Below are positions 1-5,821 of a DNA stretch of 7,668 nucleotides, in pieces. This DNA comes from Gammaproteobacteria bacterium. Lineage in GTDB: Bacteria; Pseudomonadota; Gammaproteobacteria; J113. The stretch's first letter is position 1; every line of letters begins with the position of its first letter. Location: the NCBI GenBank assembly GCA_003694425.1, contig RFJX01000038.1, positions 1-7,668 of the forward strand. Direction: 5' to 3'. A program made the translations under genes and the position numbers. Under the pieces are notes generated by a model that did no database searches, was not told the DNA's origin, and was given only the letters and a program-made list of their open reading frames with translations.

Positions 1-906
1 ACCCCGAACTTCGATTTCGTCGGCAAGCGCCGGGTCGCCGGGTTTGTTTCCCTGGTCCTGGTGGTCGGCTCCATCGCCCTGATTGCGTTTCGCGGACTCA
101 ACATGGGGCTCGACTTCACCGGCGGCACCCTGGTGGAGCTGGAATTTCCGCAGCCGGCCGAGATCGCGACGGTCCGGGAGCAGCTGGCGAAGGCCGGTTT
201 CACCGAGGCGGTGGTGCAGCACTTCGGCACCAGCCATGATGTGCTGATCCGTCTGCCGGCGACGGGGGATACGAACAGCGCCTCGCTCAGCACCCGGATC
301 CTGGCGGCGCTGCCGGAGGCGGAGATGCGCCGGGTCGAGTTCGTCGGCCCCCAGGTGGGAGACGAGCTGACCGAGCAGGGGGGGCTGGCCATGCTCTATG
401 CCCTGATCGGCATCCTCATCTATGTGGCCATCCGCTTCCAGTCCAAGTTCGCCCCCGGCGCGGTGATCGCCCTGGTCCACGACGTCAGCATCACCCTCGG
501 GGTCTTCTCCGCCGCCTGGATGGAGTTCGATCTGCCCACCCTGGCGGCAATCCTGGCGGTGATTGGCTATTCGCTCAACGACACCATCGTGGTCTACGAC
601 CGTATCCGCGAGAACTTCCGGCGCATGCGCAAGTCGACCGCCGAGCAGATCGTCAACACCTCGCTCAACCAGACCCTCTCCCGCACCCTGATGACCTCCC
701 TGACCACGCTGCTGGTGGTGGCGTGCCTGTTCTTCCTCGGCGGCGAGATGATCCACGACTTCGCTGCGGCCCTGCTGATCGGCATCGTGGTGGGTACCTA
801 CTCGTCGATCTATGTCGCCAGCAGCATCACCCTGGCCCTCGGGATCAGCAAGGAGGACCTGATGCCGGTGAAGAAGGAGGGGGCCGACCTGGACGCCCTC
901 CCCTGA
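1..906 (+). CDS. secF: Protein translocase subunit SecF (5' end missing)
   Basis: SecF is an inner-membrane protein that works with SecD and SecYEG. It uses the proton motive force to help pull exported proteins across the membrane. The reading frame is open from base 1, so the protein starts before the window; 301 codons are visible and, compared with E. coli SecF (about 323 residues), only a short N-terminal piece should be missing. Visible residues 1-20 lead into the first membrane helix, and the hallmark GLDFTGG follows at about 36-42. The periplasmic domain spans about 43-112 and ends near EFVGPQVGDEL. Five further helices follow, with the conserved ALVHD motif (about 157-161) and GYSLNDTIVVYDRIREN (about 189-205), whose Asp residues are typical of SecD/SecF. 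The C-terminus is short and acidic. A GTG at 61 is inside the protein and not its start. secD is expected just upstream. sirB2 begins one base after the stop. Confidence 0.97.
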   Translation, partial: TPNFDFVGKRRVAGFVSLVLVVGSIALIAFRGLNMGLDFTGGTLVELEFPQPAEIATVREQLAKAGFTEAVVQHFGTSHDVLIRLPATGDTNSASLSTRILAALPEAEMRRVEFVGPQVGDELTEQGGLAMLYALIGILIYVAIRFQSKFAPGAVIALVHDVSITLGVFSAAWMEFDLPTLAAILAVIGYSLNDTIVVYDRIRENFRRMRKSTAEQIVNTSLNQTLSRTLMTSLTTLLVVACLFFLGGEMIHDFAAALLIGIVVGTYSSIYVASSITLALGISKEDLMPVKKEGADLDALP

Positions 907-907
907 A

Positions 908-1303
908 GTGGCGGTCACCGGCTATCTGCTTCTGAAGGGGATCCACGCCGGCTGCGCGCTGACGAGCATCACCCTGTTCATCTGGCGCGGCCTGCTCTGG
1001 CGCCGTGACCCGCAGTCCATCCGCCGGGGCGTGTTGCGCTGGCTCCCCCATCTGGTCGATACCCTGCTGCTGGCCAGCGCCCTGGGTCTGGTCACGCTGG
1101 GGGCGCGCAATCCCCTGGCCGAGCCCTGGCTGGCGGCCAAGATCACCGCCCTGCTGGGCTACATCGGTCTGGGGCTGGTGGCCTTCAGGGGAGGCCGGCG
1201 CTGGGCCTGGTACGCCGCCGTCGCCCTGTTCGCCTACATCGTCGCCGTGGCCGTGACCAAGGACCCGCTGGTCCTGCCGACCCTTTCCCGGAGGCTGGCG
1301 TGA
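908..1303 (+). CDS. sirB2: SirB2 family small membrane protein
   Basis: A 131-residue hydrophobic protein of the SirB2 family. The name comes from a Salmonella locus linked to invasion gene expression, but no biochemical activity is established, so function should be read as unknown. What can be seen: an N-terminal GYLLLKGIHAGCALTSITLF segment with a Lys and His early in helix 1, a basic loop (WRRDPQSIRRGVLRW, about 31-45), then helices at about 48-65, 78-95 and 101-116. This four-helix pattern and length fit the family. The start is taken as GTG at 908, one base after the secF stop. No Shine-Dalgarno sequence lies at normal spacing, so translation probably depends on coupling to secF. The stop overlaps the ycgL start. 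In E. coli, sirB2 sits near prmC and kdsA, so its place behind secF differs from that species. Confidence 0.85.
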   Translation: MAVTGYLLLKGIHAGCALTSITLFIWRGLLWRRDPQSIRRGVLRWLPHLVDTLLLASALGLVTLGARNPLAEPWLAAKITALLGYIGLGLVAFRGGRRWAWYAAVALFAYIVAVAVTKDPLVLPTLSRRLA

Positions 1304-1572
1304 GCGGGACGATCGAGTGCGTCATCTACCGCTGCAGCCGCCAGGAGGAGATGTACCTCTATGTGCCCAGGGGGGCCGATCTGGAGGAACTGCCGGACGG
1401 GCTGCTGCGTTTCCTGGGCCACCTCGAGGCCGTCATGGAGCTGCCCCTGGGACCGGAGCGGAAACTGGCCCGGGCCGATGTCTGCGAGGTCATGGAGAAG
1501 CTGCGCGGGCAGGGCTACTTCGTGCAGATGCCACCCCGGCCCTTCAGGCCGCGACTGCGCCAGGGTGAATGA
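1300..1572 (+). CDS. ycgL: YcgL domain protein
   Basis: A 90-residue soluble protein of the YcgL family, small proteins common in Gammaproteobacteria with a known fold but no assigned activity. Family features visible here: the N-terminal CVIYRC-type strand (about 7-12), the EEMYLYV motif (about 16-22), a central segment on evaluating and losing charge (ADLEELPDGLLRFLG), MELPLGPERKLARADV in the middle (about 46-61), and the C-terminal GYFVQMPP motif (about 72-79), matching the GYYLQLPPP-type ending of E. coli YcgL. The start is GTG at 1300. It overlaps the sirB2 stop as GTGA and has a good GGAGG at 1290-1294, five bases upstream. The stop at 1570-1572 lies 9 bases from the end of the convergent hyfI-like gene. 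Confidence 0.88.
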   Translation: MSGTIECVIYRCSRQEEMYLYVPRGADLEELPDGLLRFLGHLEAVMELPLGPERKLARADVCEVMEKLRGQGYFVQMPPRPFRPRLRQGE

Positions 1573-1591
1573 GCCCGGTTGTCAGCCGCGG
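1549..1591. terminator. Composite hairpin across the convergent ycgL/hyfI junction, possible bidirectional terminator
   Basis: An outer stem pairs 1549-1557 (CCGCGACTG) with 1583-1591 (CAGCCGCGG). Eight of nine positions are Watson-Crick. The ninth is an A-C mismatch in the plus-strand RNA but a G-U wobble in the minus-strand RNA. Inside it, CC-A-GGG (1560-1565) can pair with CCCGG (1574-1578) with one bulged A, leaving an apical loop of eight bases that holds the ycgL stop codon. The hyfI-like stop codon falls at the edge of the outer stem. No T-run follows on either strand, so this is not a classical intrinsic terminator. It is the only secondary structure I see at the 9-base gap between two converging operons. 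GC-rich DNA makes chance pairing fairly likely. Confidence 0.3.
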
Positions 1592-2079
1592 CGAATGAGG
1601 GAGAGCAGGCCGCGCAGCAGGTCTGCGGGCGCGGGAGGACACCCCGGGATCGATGCGTCGACCGGCAGGAGGCCGGACAGCCCCCCTCTGCAGGCGTAGC
1701 TCGCTCCGAATTCCCCCCCGCAGGCGGCGCAGTCACCGGCCGCCACCAGCCATTTCGGGGCCGGGACCGCATCCCACGTCCTCAGCAGCGCCGCCTCCAT
1801 GTGGCGGGTGACCGGGCCAGTGACGAGCAGGATGTCCGCATGCCGCGGCGAGGCGACGAAGTGGAAGCCGAAACGCTCGATGGCGTAGTAGGGATTGTTG
1901 AGGGCGTGGATCTCGAGCTCGCAGGCGTTGCAGGAGCCCGCGTCCACCTGCCGGATGGCGAGGGAGCCGGAATAGCGCTCATCGATGATCCGCCTGGCCT
2001 CCCGGCCCACCGCCTCCAGCTCGGTGGGCGATTCGCTCAGGAGTCCGGTATGGTGGATCTGCCTGAGTATTCTCAGCAT
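1582..2079 (-). CDS. hyfI: NuoB/HyfI-type small subunit of a hydrogenase-4-like (Ehr-type) complex, with N2 cluster ligands
   Basis: A 165-residue cytoplasmic-face subunit homologous to complex I NuoB and to the small subunit of group 4 [NiFe] hydrogenases (HycG/HyfI). It should bind one [4Fe-4S] cluster, equivalent to N2 or the proximal cluster, next to the large subunit. The four expected ligands are present: C50 and C53 in SCNACELEIH, C117 in AAGDCAACGG, and C147 in GCPP. Two further cysteines (C120, C130) are not standard ligands. The start MLRILRQI is typical of the family. The protein is shorter than E. coli HycG (about 255 residues) because it stops soon after the GCPP motif. It is the last gene of the operon, 15 bases after the hyfG-like stop, and no HyfH/NuoI-like gene separates the two, unlike E. 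coli hyf. The symbol is given by homology; hydrogenase activity is not implied. Confidence 0.92.
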   Translation of the reverse strand: MLRILRQIHHTGLLSESPTELEAVGREARRIIDERYSGSLAIRQVDAGSCNACELEIHALNNPYYAIERFGFHFVASPRHADILLVTGPVTRHMEAALLRTWDAVPAPKWLVAAGDCAACGGEFGASYACRGGLSGLLPVDASIPGCPPAPADLLRGLLSLIRRG

Positions 2080-2081
2080 TG

Positions 2082-2097
2082 CCTTCTCCCCCTCCTA
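2082..2097 (-). promoter_or_regulatory. Ribosome binding site of the hyfI-like gene
   Basis: Read on the minus strand, a purine-rich run begins inside the hyfG-like stop codon (TAG at 2097-2095) and continues as GGAGGGGGAGAAGG. A GGGGAG core sits six bases before the ATG at 2079, and AGGAGG lies a little further up. This is the only junction in the operon without coding overlap, and it has the strongest Shine-Dalgarno region, so hyfI may be translated more independently than its neighbours. Confidence 0.7.
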
Positions 2098-3684
2098 CAG
2101 GTCATGCCCGGCATAGCTGCCGTTCACCGACTTGTTGCACACCGGAAAGTCGGGGACGATGTTGCCCCTCACGAGCCGTTCCAGGGCGGGCCAGTTGAGG
2201 ACGCTCGGGTCGCGGGGATGATAGCGGTCGACCTTCCCCTCTCCGCCGAACCGGACATAGGCCACCACTTCGCCCCGCCAGCCCTCCAGCAACCCCAGTC
2301 CTTCCGCACCCGCGGGCGGGGGCGTCCACCCGGCCCGTTCCGGCCCCTCCGGGAGCTGGTTGAGGATCTGCAGGATCAGGTCCAGGGATGCGTTGATCTC
2401 GTCGGCCCGGACCCGCAGGCGATCGGCCACGTCTCCCGTTTCGTGGACGGGGACGGTGACCCTGAGCCTGTCGTAGGGTGCGCAGGGGGACTCGGCGCGC
2501 AGGTCGTGGCGGACTCCGCTGGCGCGGGCCACGTAGCCGAGGGTCCCCAGCTCCAGCGCGGTCTCGCGGTCGAGGATTCCGGTGCCGATGAGACGGTCCT
2601 GGAGCGACGGGGTGTTCTCCACGATCCTGACCAGGGTCTCCAGTTCTCCGCGCAGCCAGTGGGCCTCCTGGCGCAGGTCATCGATCGCGTCCTGGTCGGG
2701 CGCGATCGTGACTCCCCCCGGGACGACCCGGTCCATCAGCAGGCGGTGGCCGAAGAGCCTTCCGTTCATCCTCAGCCACAATTCGCGCAGGCGGCCGAAC
2801 TGGGACATGGCGAAAGCGAAGCCGACATCGTTGCAGACGGCGCCGATGTCGCCCAGATGGTTGGCGATCCGTTCCCGCTCCGCCAGGAGGGCCCTGAGAA
2901 AGAGGGCCCGGTCGGGAACCTGGACCCCGGCCGCCCGCTCCATCGCCTGGCAGGCGGCCCAGGCATGGGCGACGGTGGTGTCACCCGATACCCGCCCGGC
3001 CAGCCGCGCCAGGGAGATGGCGTCGCGGCCCTCGGCAAGTTTCTCGACACCCCGGTGGAGGTAGCCGAGCCGCTCCTCCAGATTGAGGATCTGCTCACCC
3101 ACGGCCTGGAACCGGAAGTGTCCCGGCTCGATGATCCCGGCGTGGACCGGACCGACCGGGATCTCCACCACCCCGGTTCCGCGCGCCTGCAGGAAGGGGT
3201 AGTCGAGATCGGGCGGGACAGGCGATTCCCCCGACCCATGGGCGGGAAATTCCTTGCGCAGAGGGTGACACTGCGCCGTCCAGGCCTGGTGGCGGATCCA
3301 GCGGCGGCGATCGACCTCTCCGCTGAAGTCGATGCCGAACAGATCGCGCATGGCCCGCTCGACCCGCAGGGCGGCTGGGAAGGCGGGGGCCTGGCTCTCC
3401 AGCACCGCCCCCTGCAGCGGCTGGCCGGTACGCAGCAGCAGATAGTCGCCGCGATATTCCAGCAGGGACTGGATCAGGAAGCCCTCCTCCGTTTCCACGG
3501 CCCAGGTATCGGCCCAGCGCATGCCAAACCGGCGGGCGGTGGCAGCCACCCGGCCCCAGCCAGCGGCTTCCACCTCGTACAGGAGGGCCGGTTCGAGGGG
3601 CTGGCGCCGCGGCTTGCGCAGACGCACCCCATTGCGCCGGGCATGGCCGAGAAAGGCATTCAGCCAGATGAAGTGCATGCTCAC
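2095..3684 (-). CDS. hyfG: HyfG/HycE-type large subunit (NuoC-NuoD fusion) lacking all NiFe-binding cysteines
   Basis: A 529-residue homologue of the catalytic subunit of hydrogenase-3/4 and of complex I NuoC plus NuoD. Residues about 25-150 form the NuoC-like (30 kDa) domain. The NuoD-like (49 kDa) part begins near 169 with EIPVGPVHAGIIEPGHFRF, and GYLHRGVEK follows at 207-215. Where hydrogenases have RVCGICGFAH, this protein reads RVSGDTTVAH (231-240), so both cysteines are replaced by S233 and T236. Where HycE has a DPCxxC motif, this one ends SVNGSYAGHDL (519-529), with S523 and G526 at the cysteine positions. A nickel-iron centre therefore cannot be bound in the known way, and H2 chemistry is unlikely. 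The protein matches energy-converting hydrogenase-related (Ehr) large subunits. The start is GTG at 3684, overlapping the hyfF stop as GTGA. An ATG six bases downstream (3678) is the alternative. Confidence 0.93.
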   Translation of the reverse strand: MSMHFIWLNAFLGHARRNGVRLRKPRRQPLEPALLYEVEAAGWGRVAATARRFGMRWADTWAVETEEGFLIQSLLEYRGDYLLLRTGQPLQGAVLESQAPAFPAALRVERAMRDLFGIDFSGEVDRRRWIRHQAWTAQCHPLRKEFPAHGSGESPVPPDLDYPFLQARGTGVVEIPVGPVHAGIIEPGHFRFQAVGEQILNLEERLGYLHRGVEKLAEGRDAISLARLAGRVSGDTTVAHAWAACQAMERAAGVQVPDRALFLRALLAERERIANHLGDIGAVCNDVGFAFAMSQFGRLRELWLRMNGRLFGHRLLMDRVVPGGVTIAPDQDAIDDLRQEAHWLRGELETLVRIVENTPSLQDRLIGTGILDRETALELGTLGYVARASGVRHDLRAESPCAPYDRLRVTVPVHETGDVADRLRVRADEINASLDLILQILNQLPEGPERAGWTPPPAGAEGLGLLEGWRGEVVAYVRFGGEGKVDRYHPRDPSVLNWPALERLVRGNIVPDFPVCNKSVNGSYAGHDL

Positions 3685-5147
3685 AGCGGGCTGCTCCCGG
3701 CGATCAGGGTGGTCGCCTCACCGAACCAGCGGGCCAGCGGTCCGGGGATGGCAAGCCCGAGCCACAGCACCAGCAGCAGGTGCAGGTAGACGGCAGTCAT
3801 GTTGGCCCGGATCGGTTGCTGACCTTCGGGTGCCGCACCGTAGACCATGGGCTGGATGTAGCGGAACAGGCCGGCGAAGGCGATGGCGATGCCGGCGAGC
3901 AGGGGCACGACCAGCCAGGGCCAGGACTTCATGGTGGCCGAGAGGAGGAGGAACTCGCTGGTGAATACGCCGAATGGCGGAAAACCGGCGATGGCAACGG
4001 TCCCCAGCAGCAGTCCCCAGCCGATGGCCGGCTGGGTGCGGATCAGGCCGCGGATGTGGTCGATCTTCTGGGTCCCGGCCAGCTGGGCGGCATGACCCAC
4101 GGTGACGAAGATGGCGGACTTGGTCAGGGAGTGGACCGTCATGTGCAGCAGGGCGCCGAAGGTGGCCAGCGGCCCGCCGATCCCGAAGGCGAAGGTCATC
4201 AGCCCCATGTGCTCGATGGAGGAGTAGCTGAACAGCCGCTTGATGTCGTGCTGGCGATGCAGAAAGAGTACCGCGACCAGGAAGGAGAGCAGGCCGAAGC
4301 CCATCATCAGGTGGCCCGGCAGCCCGCTGTCGAGGGCGCCGTCGACCAGCATCTTGGACCGCACCACGGCGTAGAGGGCATCGTTCAGCAGCAGGCCGGA
4401 GAGTACCGCGGACATGGGGGTGGGTCCCTCGGAATGGGCATCCGGGAGCCAGTTGTGGAGGGGCACCAGACCGACCTTGGTCCCGTAGCCGACCAGCAGG
4501 AAGACGAAGGCCAGCATCATCACCACCGGGTCGAAGGAGGGCGAGTGGGCGTGCAGGACGGTCCACAGCAGGCGGTCCTCCGCCGGCACATCGCTGCCCG
4601 AGGCGGCGAAATAGAGCAGCACGGTGCCGAAGAGGGCCTGGGCGATGCCCACACCACAGAGGATGAAGTACTTCCAGGCGGCCTCGATCGACTCCGGGGT
4701 GCGGTACAGGCTGACCAGGAGCACCGTGGCCAGCGTCGCGCCCTCCATCGCCACCCACATGACCCCCATGTTGTTGGTGGAGAGGGTGAGCAGCATGGCC
4801 AGCATGAAGCCCTGATAGGAGGCGTGATAGAGCTGCAGTCGCCGCTGGTTGACCCGGCCCCTCTGCCGCTCGTGCTCCATGTAGGGTGCCGAGAAGATGG
4901 CCGTGGTCATGCCGACGAAGGTGGTCAGGACGATCAGGTAGACGTTGAAGGCGTCCACGAACAGCTGCCTGCCGGGACTCATCACCAGCCCCCGGTCATG
5001 GACCTCGAGCGCCAGCCAGAGCGAGGCGCCGAAGCCGGCGACATTGAGCAGCACGTTCACCTGGGCCGCCCGGCGGCTGTGTCCGATCAGCAGCAGCAGG
5101 GGGACCCCCAGCAGCGGGATGAGGAGGACGGGGAAGATGGGGTTCAT
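3681..5147 (-). CDS. hyfF: HyfF-type antiporter-like membrane subunit (NuoL/M/N family)
   Basis: A 488-residue integral membrane protein of the proton-conducting antiporter-like family (NuoL/M/N, MrpA/D, HyfB/D/F), with about 14 predicted helices, only a little shorter than E. coli HyfF (about 526). Family residues thought to form the ion path are present: E135 in AMEGATL, K159 in AAWKYF, K224 in GYGTKVGLVPLHNWLPDAH (221-238), the following HSEGPTPMSAVLSG loop, SYSSIEHMG (307-315) and K343 in HSLTKSAIF. A GFPPFGVFTSEF motif is at 388-399. These suggest a working proton or cation channel. The ATG at 5147 overlaps the hyfE stop as ATGA and has GAGG seven bases upstream. The open frame continues upstream to 5975, but that stretch is an out-of-frame reading of hyfE and hyfC and does not belong to this gene. 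Confidence 0.93.
   Translation of the reverse strand: MNPIFPVLLIPLLGVPLLLLIGHSRRAAQVNVLLNVAGFGASLWLALEVHDRGLVMSPGRQLFVDAFNVYLIVLTTFVGMTTAIFSAPYMEHERQRGRVNQRRLQLYHASYQGFMLAMLLTLSTNNMGVMWVAMEGATLATVLLVSLYRTPESIEAAWKYFILCGVGIAQALFGTVLLYFAASGSDVPAEDRLLWTVLHAHSPSFDPVVMMLAFVFLLVGYGTKVGLVPLHNWLPDAHSEGPTPMSAVLSGLLLNDALYAVVRSKMLVDGALDSGLPGHLMMGFGLLSFLVAVLFLHRQHDIKRLFSYSSIEHMGLMTFAFGIGGPLATFGALLHMTVHSLTKSAIFVTVGHAAQLAGTQKIDHIRGLIRTQPAIGWGLLLGTVAIAGFPPFGVFTSEFLLLSATMKSWPWLVVPLLAGIAIAFAGLFRYIQPMVYGAAPEGQQPIRANMTAVYLHLLLVLWLGLAIPGPLARWFGEATTLIAGSSPL
3694..3698 (-). promoter_or_regulatory. Ribosome binding site deciding the hyfG-like start
   Basis: On the minus strand GGGAG lies nine bases before GTG at 3684 but fifteen bases before the alternative ATG at 3678. 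The spacing favours the GTG. It lies inside the 3' end of the hyfF-like gene. Confidence 0.5.
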
Positions 5148-5821
5148 CTCTCCACCTCGCTCAGGCGGTTGAGGCGGTCCACGTCCAGGCTGTCGATGCT
5201 CTCGCGAATGTGGAAGAAGAAGACCCCGAACAGCACGGCCGCCACCAGCACGTCGAAGGCGATGCCCAGCTCCACCACCATCGGCATGCCGTAGGTGGAG
5301 ACCACCGCGGCGAAGAACAGGCCGTTCTCGATCGACATGAAGCCGACCACGTGGGCCACCACCTGGCGGCGGGCGATCATCATCAGCATGCCCAGCAGCA
5401 CCACGGACATGCTGATGGCGATGGTGTTGCGGGTCAGCATGGTGGAGAGCTGCACGATGGGCAGCGAGACGTAGTAGCAGAAGACCACCAGGGCGGCGGC
5501 CCCCAGCAGGACCAGGTTGGGTCGTTCGAGCGGTTCGATCTCCCCGTGCAGACCGAGCCGGTTGACCAGCCGGCGCAGCATCCAGGGGATCAGCAGGGCC
5601 TTGAGCAGGAGGGTCAGGAGGGCCGAGAGATAGAGGTGGTGGTGGCCCGAGACCAGCGCCACCAGAACGGTGGTGGCGCTCAGGAGCAGGCCCTGCAGGG
5701 CGAAGGTGTTGACCAGCGAGAGCAGGCGCGGCTGGGCCAGCATGGAGAAGGAGCTGAACAGCACCAGCGCGGCCAGGAGGATGATCCCCTGCTGGTCCAG
5801 GCTCAATTCGTTGATCGCCAT
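5144..5821 (-). CDS. hyfE: HyfE-type membrane subunit with NuoK-like region
   Basis: A 225-residue membrane protein similar in length to E. coli HyfE (216). It has about six or seven hydrophobic segments. The C-terminal half carries the NuoK-like part: an RRQVVAHVVGFMSIENGLFF stretch (151-170), whose E165 is the position expected for the conserved membrane glutamate of NuoK, followed by ELGIAFDVLVAAVLFGVFFF (184-203) and a short charged tail. In complex I, NuoK links the antiporter-like arm to the quinone end, and HyfE is assumed to do the same here. The start is ATG at 5821, sharing one base with the hyfC stop (TGATG), with GGAGG seven bases upstream. The open frame extends further upstream without a stop, but that part lies over hyfC in another frame. 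The stop overlaps the hyfF start. Confidence 0.92.
   Translation of the reverse strand: MAINELSLDQQGIILLAALVLFSSFSMLAQPRLLSLVNTFALQGLLLSATTVLVALVSGHHHLYLSALLTLLLKALLIPWMLRRLVNRLGLHGEIEPLERPNLVLLGAAALVVFCYYVSLPIVQLSTMLTRNTIAISMSVVLLGMLMMIARRQVVAHVVGFMSIENGLFFAAVVSTYGMPMVVELGIAFDVLVAAVLFGVFFFHIRESIDSLDVDRLNRLSEVER

Noticed and set aside
876..901. Six-base-pair hairpin (GGAGGG with CCCTCC) just before the sirB2 start, covering an AAGGAGG run
   Set aside because: The stem is short with a 14-base loop inside the secF coding sequence, and the AAGGAGG is about 27 bases from the start. Chance is likely in GC-rich DNA.
1579..3789. A 736-codon open frame on the plus strand opposite the hyfI and hyfG-like genes
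   Set aside because: It is fully antisense to two genes with clear family motifs. Its translation is rich in Arg, Gly, Pro and Asp with no recognisable domain, the usual mirror of GC-rich codon use.
3780..5294. A 504-codon open frame on the plus strand opposite hyfF
   Set aside because: The translation is dominated by Gln, His, Gly, Glu and Asp, which mirrors Leu and Val-rich membrane protein codons on the other strand. No domain is seen.
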